Origin: CANLBN01 sp047638515
GTDB lineage: Bacteria > Pseudomonadota > Gammaproteobacteria > Pseudomonadales > Cellvibrionaceae
Direction of reading: 5' to 3'
Assembly (NCBI GenBank): GCA_047638515.1
Contig: JBLIME010000133.1
Span: 1-7,730 of the forward strand
DNA: 7,730 nt
Part shown: positions 1-6,144 of the stretch, piece by piece
Layout of the letters: every line of letters starts with the position of its first letter
Position numbering within the stretch: position 1 is the first letter of the stretch
Made by a program: the position numbers and the translations under genes
The notes under the pieces: generated by a model
Database searches by the model: none
What the model saw: the letters and a program-made list of their open reading frames with translations, nothing else
Told to the model about the DNA's origin: nothing

Positions 1-1704
1 TTCTTCAGCAATAATCAATGTATCTGCACTAATATTCTTGTCGATCTTCATGCAATCTAAATAATATTCCAAACAAATAATAGTATCGGCAAAAGTCTCA
101 AGCATCTGCTCCAGTGCTGCTGGAAGCGGATTAGATAACAGGCAGTGCTGGACAAACCGAATCGAGCAGGCCATGATCTCCGCCGCTCTAGGCAGCTCAA
201 GTACGATCATGCCGCCGCGAACAGTGTTCATAGTTTTAGCGACGTTCTTGATGTGAACGCGATCATATAAGGATTCTGAAAAAGAGCTAAAGGCTCTTTT
301 CATTAAGCGCAAACCAATCTCAGCTTCCTCTAACACCACCAGTTGAGCGCTAGCTAGATGACTATTGAGTAACATACCACTGGGCGATTGATCGTTGATT
401 TCCGATAATTTTTCATCGGAAAGATTTGAATTGATAATACTGTCCAACACGCTCTCAACATAAAGAAACGTGTCAGCCATACTCATCAGTTTTTTAGTGT
501 CTAGCTTATCGCTCGACGCTCTCCATACTGCCAGCTCTTCTAACTGTTGATTCATCGTCTCACCAGCAGATTTTAAACCGACAACACTAAGGATATCGCG
601 AACTCTAGTCATACTGATAATAAGTTCATCGTTTTCATCGAAAATGGCAGAGCCACTTTCAGCACTGCTCTCGATCACGTCTTTGGCAGTGCGAAGCTCG
701 CCTCTTAAAGTGTCGACCACAGAGTAAACTGTACTCGCACTGGGTCCGGTTAATACTACTGACTCCCTCATTCGATCTTCTTCCGTATAACCGAGATCGC
801 CAAAGCCATAGGCTTCAACAATGTCAGTAAAGGGCGGCGTGGCGATACCTGCAAGAGCAATATAATAGGCCATTTCAATTGCATACTGCGAGTCGGTGAC
901 ATGATGAAAACCAGAGCGACCCTCTTTTTCAATACGTTTAAACTCTTTGTCTAAATGGCTTAATAAGCGTTTACGCTCTAGTGTGAAAACCATACCTTGG
1001 TGTAAAAAAACGTCAATCACATGGCAAGATAGCCACCAAAATGTGTGATTTGGTTGATCTGTTGCATAGCTGGTTAGTTTTCCGAGAGCACGCTTCATCA
1101 ACTCGAGTGAGGCTGATACGCGTAGATCTCTAAACACACCCAACAAACCAATTTGATACATCTGGCGATAACGCCTTGCCAGGGCTTCAATCGTTTCTCC
1201 CTCGGTTAGAGTAGTATCACCGTCGGTCAAACACGCACCACCCCCGTTATTTTTTGATAAAGTAAAGCTCTTGGCGACGCCAGAAAAATAGCTTTCCCAC
1301 ATAATAGGCTGGCGGTTAGAGATACGGATATCATTAATATAGGGAATCATTAGTGCCGGCATACCCCACTCTTTTTGTAGTGCATACTCTAAATAACAGG
1401 ACAACATAAAAAACCCCTTCGTTAACGCCGACAGTTTCTCGTCGCCAAGGGGCATACCGTCGTTATTAATCTTTTTTGCGGTATATAGCAGTTCACCGGC
1501 AAGTTCACGAGCACCCGATAATTCAACGACTTCTAAACTACCTCGAATTTGTTGCAGTGATAAAATGCATGCATTTAATAATGTTGTATTTTCACGATCA
1601 CTCACATAACCTTCTAACTGCGTAGCTGCTTGCTCTATAGTTACTACTAGCTCATCGCGTACAACGTGAAGCGACCTCAGATTTATTTTATGATTATTAA
1701 GCAA
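1..1704 (-). CDS. FimL/ChpA-like type IV pilus chemosensory scaffold protein (3' end beyond window)
   Basis: Open reading frame of 568 codons without a stop, leaving the window at base 1. The N-terminal segment (residues 9-75, including VVRDELVV, QQIRGSLEVVEL and GARELAGELL) and the MPALMIPYINDIR segment near residue 115 read like the N-terminal region shared by FimL and ChpA of Pseudomonas. A Thr/Gly/Asn-rich linker (about 148-170) separates it from a helical second domain (about 170-300). Two more helical blocks follow (about 315-425 and 455-568). The Hpt pattern HxxKG is degenerate at both visible sites: Gln51 in QQIRGS and Asn493 in NTVRGG. This favours FimL, a cytoplasmic scaffold of about 565 residues linked to twitching motility and cAMP control, known to lack phosphotransfer histidines. 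Such a protein would end just outside the window. A ChpA-type kinase, which would run on for well over a thousand residues, is not excluded. I chose the TTG start from its Shine-Dalgarno sequence and fit to the family N-terminus. Family confident; FimL versus ChpA open. Confidence 0.78.
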   Translation of the reverse strand, partial: MLNNHKINLRSLHVVRDELVVTIEQAATQLEGYVSDRENTTLLNACILSLQQIRGSLEVVELSGARELAGELLYTAKKINNDGMPLGDEKLSALTKGFFMLSCYLEYALQKEWGMPALMIPYINDIRISNRQPIMWESYFSGVAKSFTLSKNNGGGACLTDGDTTLTEGETIEALARRYRQMYQIGLLGVFRDLRVSASLELMKRALGKLTSYATDQPNHTFWWLSCHVIDVFLHQGMVFTLERKRLLSHLDKEFKRIEKEGRSGFHHVTDSQYAIEMAYYIALAGIATPPFTDIVEAYGFGDLGYTEEDRMRESVVLTGPSASTVYSVVDTLRGELRTAKDVIESSAESGSAIFDENDELIISMTRVRDILSVVGLKSAGETMNQQLEELAVWRASSDKLDTKKLMSMADTFLYVESVLDSIINSNLSDEKLSEINDQSPSGMLLNSHLASAQLVVLEEAEIGLRLMKRAFSSFSESLYDRVHIKNVAKTMNTVRGGMIVLELPRAAEIMACSIRFVQHCLLSNPLPAALEQMLETFADTIICLEYYLDCMKIDKNISADTLIIAEE

Positions 1705-1712
1705 GAACTCAT

Positions 1713-1720
1713 CCTCCTTT
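1713..1720 (-). promoter_or_regulatory. Strong ribosome binding site that selects a TTG start
   Basis: Read on the minus strand this is AAAGGAGG, a near-perfect match to the anti-Shine-Dalgarno sequence, followed after 8 bases by TTG (1704-1702). The in-frame ATG at 1779-1777 would add 25 residues with a hydrophobic, lipobox-like stretch (LMVIGC). That makes no sense for a cytoplasmic FimL/ChpA protein and is missing from the family N-terminus as I remember it. The ATG inside the spacer is out of frame. Confidence 0.75.
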
Positions 1721-1796
1721 GATTGGTGGTTACAGCCTATCACCATAAGGTTATGTAACAGTAAAAAGTTAAACCTCATCAAAAAAACACCCTTTC

Positions 1797-1824
1797 CTTA
1801 GTGCGTCTGAAACCAGTTTATCAA
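1797..1824 (-). promoter_or_regulatory. Possible weak sigma70-type promoter for the FimL/ChpA-like gene
   Basis: On the minus strand TTGATA (1824-1819; 5 of 6 matches to TTGACA) lies 16 bases before ACTAAG (1802-1797; 3 of 6 matches to TATAAT). The distance to the TTG start would give a leader of roughly 85-90 bases. The -10 element is poor, so this is only the best of several weak candidates. Others are TTGCTT/GATAAA just upstream and an isolated TATAAT at 2167-2162 that lacks a good -35. Confidence 0.2.
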
Positions 1825-1833
1825 AAATTTTGA
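1821..1833. repeat. Short palindrome upstream of the FimL/ChpA-like gene
   Basis: TCAAAA-A-TTTTGA is a perfect inverted repeat with 6-base arms and a one-base centre, about 117 bases upstream of the TTG start. It overlaps the candidate -35 region, so it could be an operator. AT-rich palindromes of this size also arise by chance, and no regulator can be named. Confidence 0.3.
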
Positions 1834-1970
1834 AGAGCTAAGCAACAATGACTCATAAGTAAGACGGGGTACTCACTAAAATACTTTAACCGGTGCTATC
1901 TCTATTAATAATAGTTAATCAGACTGTACCTTAATTGTACGCCGTAACTACTCGACAAAGAAATCTTCAC

Positions 1971-1982
1971 TGACAGTTGTCA
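1971..1982. repeat. Short inverted repeat TGACA-N2-TGTCA in the intergenic region
   Basis: Two 5-base arms in inverted orientation are separated by GT. Read on the minus strand, the adjoining bases also make a perfect -35 hexamer TTGACA (1983-1978), but there is no acceptable -10 at 16-18 bases spacing. It might be a dimeric regulator site. No regulator is identifiable. Confidence 0.25.
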
Positions 1983-2089
1983 AAATGAGTATTAGCTGAC
2001 TGAAAACATAAGCAAAGCGGAGACATGTTTAAATGGAGAGACAGTATGAGTAAAATTGGGGCGAAACGTTGGTGCACCGATCATAGATA

Positions 2090-2150
2090 CGCTGAGTCAG
2101 GTAGGGACAAGGGAATTAGGATAAGGGAATAAGGTGGTAAAAGTCCTGCG
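2090..2150 (-). terminator. Possible Rho-dependent termination zone after nqrM
   Basis: In the sense of the nqr transcript this stretch is rich in C and U and almost without G: the 40 or so bases from 2140 down to 2098 contain only about two G, with regularly spaced CCC and CC runs. That composition, starting about 100 bases after the nqrM stop, is what Rho-loading sites look like. No hairpin followed by a T-run is present nearby, so a Rho-type end is the more likely one. This is inference from composition only. Confidence 0.3.
2109..2134. repeat. Tandem duplication, 14-base period
   Basis: AAGGGAATTAGG (2109-2120) and AAGGGAATAAGG (2123-2134) are two copies with one mismatch, offset by 14 bases, in a purine-rich block with several GGG runs. 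It looks like a small local duplication. Confidence 0.5.
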
Positions 2151-2245
2151 AAAAATAACACATTATATGAACAGCAACCACTTTGGGTGTTGGCGACTCA
2201 GCGGGAGTCTACAGAAAGGCTTTAGCGCTTTACATATGTTGAGGA

Positions 2246-2497
2246 TTACTTAGGATTCTTGTCGGTCGGTTTTATGGCATTAACGGCAAGGTTTGGGTTT
2301 TGAACGACCTTGGATTGTTGCTCATCGCATTTCGATGGATCGTCACCACAGATATCACAAGTATAATTTTTCTCTCCTAATGCAGCACCAATGCCACCAC
2401 AGGAACCAGTAATGGGTTTTCGACCAAAAATGACGCCTACAGAAGTTGCTAGAATGACGAAGGCAAGCAGTAAAAATACCAGTAATAATGTGATCAT
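2246..2497 (-). CDS. nqrM: NqrM, Na+-NQR maturation protein (DUF539)
   Basis: A protein of 83 residues with one N-terminal membrane helix (about 2-24), then GRKPITGSCGGI and a CDIC-x6-C cluster, giving four cysteines at 33, 47, 50 and 57. This is the layout of the DUF539/NqrM family. NqrM is required to build a functional Na+-NQR and is thought to deliver or insert iron for the centre held by Cys residues of NqrD and NqrE. From memory of Vibrio work, the Cys in GSCGG (Cys33) is the most critical; it is present here. A polar tail of about 25 residues rich in Asn, Lys and Pro follows the last Cys. The ATG start has AAAGAG six bases upstream and lies 15 bases after the apbE stop. This is the last gene of the nqr operon. 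Confidence 0.93.
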   Translation of the reverse strand: MITLLLVFLLLAFVILATSVGVIFGRKPITGSCGGIGAALGEKNYTCDICGDDPSKCDEQQSKVVQNPNLAVNAIKPTDKNPK

Positions 2498-2512
2498 GTG
2501 TACTCTTTAAAA

Positions 2513-3595
2513 TTAATTGTCTAGATAAGGGGAGAACGCACTTGAAAAAACGACGCGATACTTACTTTCAGAGCTCTCATTATCGTACAAAATGAAGTAG
2601 GCCGCTATATTTTCTGTCTCGCTCAACTTTAGAGCAGCTTCTTCACCAAGTACATTAAGAGCCGTTGCTAGGGCATCAGCTGCAGCTGCGTTATCGGCAA
2701 CAACGGACACCGAGGCAATATTGTGTTTAATCGGCCTGCCACTAGTAGGGTCAAAGGTATGAGAGAAACGAGTGCCATTTTCTTCGAAGTAGTTCCTGTA
2801 ATCGCCCGATGTGGCAATAGCTTGATCGGTTAAGGCCACCACTCTTTGGACAGACTGCTGCACAAGTGATGGCTCTTCAATTCCTAAGCGCCACGGGTTA
2901 TCTTCTCTGTTTAGTCCGCTCGCACGGACTTCTCCACCAATTTCAACTAAATAATTAGCGATGTTCTTCGATGCTAATAGATCGGCAACCTTGTCGACAC
3001 CATAACCTTTCGCAATGGCCGATAAGTTTATACTAATAGGCCGTAGTTTCTTTATTGCCCTATTTTGACTATCGAGCACAAGATTATTCCAGCCTACATT
3101 AATCAAAGTACTTGCCAGCAGGTCCACATCGGGTACTTTTTGATCACTGTAGCTACCGGCACCAAAACCCCATAAATCGACTAGGGGTCCTATCGTAATA
3201 TCAAAGCGGCCATCAGTTAATAGCGAGATCGACTGGCTGAGCTCTAAAACTGCAAAAAAATCAGAAGAAATACTCATCCATGTATCTGTAGGCGACTGGT
3301 TGAATGTAGATATTTCTGAATCGGGAATGTAAGTCGACATCTGCCTATTAATATCAATCAATAACTTATCGATGTCTATCTGCAGGGCGTACTTGTCGAC
3401 ATTGCTCGGGGGCGAGACAATGCTGATATTGTAACTTGTACCCATTGTCGGGCCGGTAATTAAAAAACTCTTAGGTGATGGTTGGCCGCAGGAGCCTAAA
3501 ACAACAACTAACGCCAGACCAACAAATAAATAGACCAGGGCTTTTATATCAAACCCTGATCTTATCCCACTAACTGATTTAATCATTAACACCAT
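2513..3595 (-). CDS. apbE: ApbE, FMN transferase (flavinylates NqrB and NqrC), lipoprotein
   Basis: A 360-residue ApbE-family protein. It uses FAD to attach FMN through a phosphoester bond to Thr in the (S/T)GAT motifs of NqrB and NqrC on the outer side of the membrane. The N-terminus is a lipoprotein signal: a hydrophobic stretch (about 18-33) ending in LGSC, with Cys36 the likely lipidated residue. Family motifs in order are GPTMGTSY (48-55), DGRFDITIGPLVDLWGFG (128-145), AKGYGVDKVADLL (195-207), GGEVRASG (220-227), ATSGDYRNYF (261-270), HTFDPTSGRP (279-288) and DNAAAADALATAL (301-313), the last contributing to Mg2+ binding. It lies 35 bases after nqrF and 15 before nqrM. No clear Shine-Dalgarno precedes the ATG at 3595, and the ATG at 3586 (residue 4) is an equally good start. 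Either keeps the signal peptide. Confidence 0.95.
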   Translation of the reverse strand: MVLMIKSVSGIRSGFDIKALVYLFVGLALVVVLGSCGQPSPKSFLITGPTMGTSYNISIVSPPSNVDKYALQIDIDKLLIDINRQMSTYIPDSEISTFNQSPTDTWMSISSDFFAVLELSQSISLLTDGRFDITIGPLVDLWGFGAGSYSDQKVPDVDLLASTLINVGWNNLVLDSQNRAIKKLRPISINLSAIAKGYGVDKVADLLASKNIANYLVEIGGEVRASGLNREDNPWRLGIEEPSLVQQSVQRVVALTDQAIATSGDYRNYFEENGTRFSHTFDPTSGRPIKHNIASVSVVADNAAAADALATALNVLGEEAALKLSETENIAAYFILYDNESSESKYRVVFSSAFSPYLDN

Positions 3596-3623
3596 ATAAA
3601 CGAATTGAATGTGAGATTGGCTA

Positions 3624-3638
3624 GCGGTATCTAACCGC
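3624..3638 (-). other. Small hairpin at the nqrF stop codon
   Basis: GCGGT and ACCGC form a perfect 5-base stem around a 5-base loop. The nqrF stop codon (3633-3631) lies in the loop. No T-tract follows, so it is not a terminator. It could affect ribosome handover or mRNA stability between nqrF and apbE, but a 5-bp stem is weak and may be chance. Confidence 0.25.
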
Positions 3639-4854
3639 CGAAATCATCAAGCATAATATTTTCATCTTCAACACCCATGTTTTTCAACATGTTGATAACA
3701 GCTTGGTTCATCATAGGTGGCCCGCACATGTAGAATTCGCAATCCTCCGGTGCTGGGTGTTCCTTCAAATACTCTTCGAGCAACACATTGTGAATAAAGC
3801 CCGTATGGCCCTCCCACTTATCCTCGGGCTGGGGATCTGATAACGCGACGTGCCAGTCGAAGTTCTCATTCTCAGCGGCTAATTCATCATAATCTTCTTT
3901 ATAAAACAGTTCGCGCAAAGATCGCGCGCCATACCAGAAGCTTATTTTTCTATCGCTTTTCAGGCGCCGCAGTTGGTCAAAAATGTGTGACCGCATGGGT
4001 GCCATACCAGCGCCACCCCCTACAAAGACCATCTCTGCTTCACTCTCTTTTGCAAAGAATTCACCGAAAGGTCCAAAAACGTTTATCTTGTCACCGGGCT
4101 TCATATTGAACACGTAAGACGACATGATACCGGGAGGAATGCCTTGAGCCCCTGGAGGCGGTGTAGCAATACGAATATTGAACTTAACAACGCCACGCTC
4201 TTCTGGGTAGTTGGCCATCGAGTAGGCACGTATAGTGGCTTCTTCAACTTTTGACTCTAGCTTAAAAAAACCAAAGCGTTCCCAGTCACCGCGATATTCT
4301 TCTTCAATATCGAAATCACTGTACTTAATATGGTGTGGAGGAACTTCGAGCTGCACATAACCTCCCGCCTTAAAATCAACGACTTCACCCTCGGGGAGTT
4401 TAAGCGTCAACTCTTTAATAAAGGTCGCTACATTGTGATTAGACTCAGCTTCACAAACCCACTGCTTAACACCGAAGACATCGTCTTCAACTTCTACGTC
4501 CATATCCTGTTTTACAGCAACTTGACAAGATAGACGCCAGCCCTCTTTTGCTTCACGTTTAGTAAAATGAGATTCCTCCGTTGGCAAAATACCACCGCCA
4601 CCTGTCTCAATAATACATTTACATTGAGCACAGCTTCCGCCACCGCCACAAGCGGACGGTAAGAAGAGACCAGCATCTGCTAGCGTATTTAATAACTTAC
4701 CCCCGGCAGGCACTGTAATCTTCTTTTCGTGATTGACAGTAATGGTTACATCGCCCGTACTAACGAGCTTTGCCCTCGCTGATAAAATGACTCCTACTAG
4801 CGCCAGCACCAACGCTGTGAACATTCCAACGCCCAACATAATTTCAATTTGCAT
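3631..4854 (-). CDS. nqrF: NqrF, NADH-oxidising FAD/2Fe-2S subunit of Na+-NQR
   Basis: A full-length 407-residue subunit F, the entry point for electrons from NADH on the cytoplasmic side. One N-terminal membrane helix (about 5-27) is followed by a ferredoxin domain whose 2Fe-2S ligands are Cys69, Cys75, Cys78 and Cys110 (C-x5-C-x2-C ... C). The ferredoxin-NADP reductase-like part has the FAD motif RAYSMANYP (209-217), the NADH-binding GGGAGMAP (279-286), YGARSLRELFY (308-318) and MCGPPMM (376-382) with the conserved Cys377. It ends in the typical DDFGG. The length equals that of Vibrio NqrF. The ATG lies 20 bases after the nqrE stop, with GAGG somewhat far upstream (12 bases). No missing residues noticed. 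Confidence 0.98.
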   Translation of the reverse strand: MQIEIMLGVGMFTALVLALVGVILSARAKLVSTGDVTITVNHEKKITVPAGGKLLNTLADAGLFLPSACGGGGSCAQCKCIIETGGGGILPTEESHFTKREAKEGWRLSCQVAVKQDMDVEVEDDVFGVKQWVCEAESNHNVATFIKELTLKLPEGEVVDFKAGGYVQLEVPPHHIKYSDFDIEEEYRGDWERFGFFKLESKVEEATIRAYSMANYPEERGVVKFNIRIATPPPGAQGIPPGIMSSYVFNMKPGDKINVFGPFGEFFAKESEAEMVFVGGGAGMAPMRSHIFDQLRRLKSDRKISFWYGARSLRELFYKEDYDELAAENENFDWHVALSDPQPEDKWEGHTGFIHNVLLEEYLKEHPAPEDCEFYMCGPPMMNQAVINMLKNMGVEDENIMLDDFGG

Positions 4855-4874
4855 AATGATTTTTTACCTCACTT

Positions 4875-5483
4875 TTATAAATCGATGCCACCAAAAGACA
4901 TAAATCCTAACGACATTAAACCTACGGTAATAAATGTAATACCCAAACCACGCAGACCTTCGGGTACATCGCTGTATTTCATTTTTTCACGAATACCGGC
5001 AAGAGCCGTTATCGCGAGAGCCCAACCGACGCCAGAGCCCGCCCCAAAAACGACACTCTCACTGAAATTATAGTCGCGTTCGACCATAAATAGAGATGCA
5101 CCTAAGATAGCGCAGTTAACTGTAATCAGTGGCAAAAAGACACCCAGTGCGTTGTAGAGCGCTGGCACATATTTATCTAAAAACATTTCAAGGATTTGAA
5201 CTAACGCAGCAATCACACCTATATACGTAATTAAACCCAAAAAGCTCAAATCGACGTCAGGTAAACCAGCCCACGCTAAGGCGCCATCGGCTAACAGATA
5301 GGTATAAAGAAGATTGTTTACTGGCGTTGTGATTGTTAGCACGACAATCACGGCAACGCCCAAACCAAAAGACGATTCAACTTTTTTTGACACCGCAATG
5401 AAGGTACACATACCCAAGAAAAAGGCGAGTGCCATATTCTCAATAAATATGGCGCGAACAAATAAACTAAGTAATGCTTCCAT
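4875..5483 (-). CDS. nqrE: NqrE, membrane subunit of Na+-NQR
   Basis: A 202-residue, very hydrophobic NqrE/RnfA-family protein with about six membrane helices. With NqrD it forms the pseudo-symmetric core that holds an iron centre within the membrane and carries electrons from NqrF towards NqrC. Cys26 (FFLGMC) and Cys124 (TVNC) are the expected metal ligands; they correspond to Cys26 and Cys120 of Vibrio NqrE, allowing for a four-residue insertion around 66-80 (ADGALAWAGLPDVDLSF). Glu99 (QILEM) matches the acidic residue implicated in Na+ movement in Vibrio. The ATG overlaps the nqrD stop by one base (TAATG) and has AGGAGG seven bases upstream, so it is probably translationally coupled. Confidence 0.97.
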   Translation of the reverse strand: MEALLSLFVRAIFIENMALAFFLGMCTFIAVSKKVESSFGLGVAVIVVLTITTPVNNLLYTYLLADGALAWAGLPDVDLSFLGLITYIGVIAALVQILEMFLDKYVPALYNALGVFLPLITVNCAILGASLFMVERDYNFSESVVFGAGSGVGWALAITALAGIREKMKYSDVPEGLRGLGITFITVGLMSLGFMSFGGIDL

Positions 5484-6142
5484 TAGTGAGCCTCCTGACC
5501 TTGAGTATTTGGTGCGATTCTAAATTCATCGACCTCGACCTGATCTTTTTTGAAGGCACGTAAAGCCCATATAAAGAAACCAATAAGAAAAAATGCGCTC
5601 GGTGGTAGCAACAACATGCCGTTAGAGACATACCAACCACCCTCTGTCGATAGCGGCAGTATTTCATAACCCAATAGCTTACCGGAGCCAAAAAGTTCAC
5701 GCACGAATGCTAGCACCAACAGTAGTACACTGTAGCCAAGGCCATTGCCAATTCCGTCTAAGAAACTGGGAATCGGTGGATTTTTCATAGCAAAAGCTTC
5801 AGCGCGTCCCATCACAATACAATTGGTGATAATTAAACCCACAAACACCGACAATTGCTTACTGATATCGTAAGCAACCGCTTTTAGAATTTGATCGACG
5901 ACAATCACCAATGAAGCGATGATTATCATTTGCACGATAATACGAATGCTACTAGGAGCGTAATTACGGACTAGTGAGACGAAGAAATTTGAAAACCCTG
6001 TCACAATAGTCACTGCAATGCACATTACAATAGTTACTTTCAGACTACTGGTCACTGCCAAGGCAGAACAGATGCCAAGAATCTGCAGTGCGATCGGGTT
6101 GTTCTCAAAAACCGGCTTAAATAGTAAATCTTTGAACTTCAT
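5483..6142 (-). CDS. nqrD: NqrD, membrane subunit of Na+-NQR
   Basis: A 219-residue NqrD/RnfE-family membrane protein with about six helices, the partner of NqrE. Cys25 (ILGIC) and Cys108 (TNC) are the expected ligands for the iron centre shared with NqrE. Family landmarks include NNPIALQILGICSALAV (14-30), GRAEAFAMKNP (112-122), FLDGIGNGLGYS (127-138) and VRELFGSGKLLG (147-158). Acidic Asp83 and Asp129 lie in or near helices, and Asp129 probably matches a residue tied to Na+ transport in Vibrio. The ATG is two bases after the nqrC TAG, with GGAG ten bases upstream inside nqrC. A charged C-terminal tail (about 196-219) is probably cytoplasmic. Confidence 0.97.
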   Translation of the reverse strand: MKFKDLLFKPVFENNPIALQILGICSALAVTSSLKVTIVMCIAVTIVTGFSNFFVSLVRNYAPSSIRIIVQMIIIASLVIVVDQILKAVAYDISKQLSVFVGLIITNCIVMGRAEAFAMKNPPIPSFLDGIGNGLGYSVLLLVLAFVRELFGSGKLLGYEILPLSTEGGWYVSNGMLLLPPSAFFLIGFFIWALRAFKKDQVEVDEFRIAPNTQGQEAH

Positions 6143-6144
6143 AT

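Larger units (their letters stand above)
1705..2245. other. Intergenic region between nqrM and the FimL/ChpA-like gene
   Basis: This stretch of 541 bases separates two genes on the same strand and should contain the end of the nqr transcript and the promoter of the next gene. I see no tRNA, no intrinsic terminator with a T-tract, and no ORF above about 35 codons that resembles a known protein. It contains a weak hairpin (GACTC-N5-GAGTC, 2195-2209), a bulged hairpin (2175-2192), a purine-rich duplicated block (2097-2140), the two inverted repeats listed separately, and a possible 28-codon plus-strand ORF (2046-2132). Most of it is unexplained. Confidence 0.6.

Noticed and set aside
1705..1779. 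25-residue N-terminal extension with a lipobox-like LMVIGC from the ATG at 1779
   Set aside because: The extension is unlike FimL/ChpA N-termini as I know them, the protein should be cytoplasmic, and the TTG at 1704 has a far better ribosome site.
2162..2167. Perfect TATAAT on the minus strand as a promoter
   Set aside because: No acceptable -35 at 16-18 bases and no extended -10 TG; it is also 460 bases from the next gene.
2090..2203. 9-base inverted repeat CGCTGAGTC / GACTCAGCG with arms 96 bases apart
   Set aside because: A perfect 9-base inverted pair is expected by chance about once in two such regions; the stem does not extend.
2175..2209. Hairpins after nqrM as an intrinsic terminator
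   Set aside because: The stems are only 5-6 bp and no T-run follows in the direction of transcription.
4330..5523. Plus-strand open frames at 4330-4533, 4849-5073 and 5314-5523
   Set aside because: They lie antisense within nqrF, nqrE and nqrD, have no recognisable domains, and overlap genes that are certain.
5467..5700. Minus-strand 77-codon frame inside nqrD
   Set aside because: It is a shifted frame of nqrD with no protein family features.
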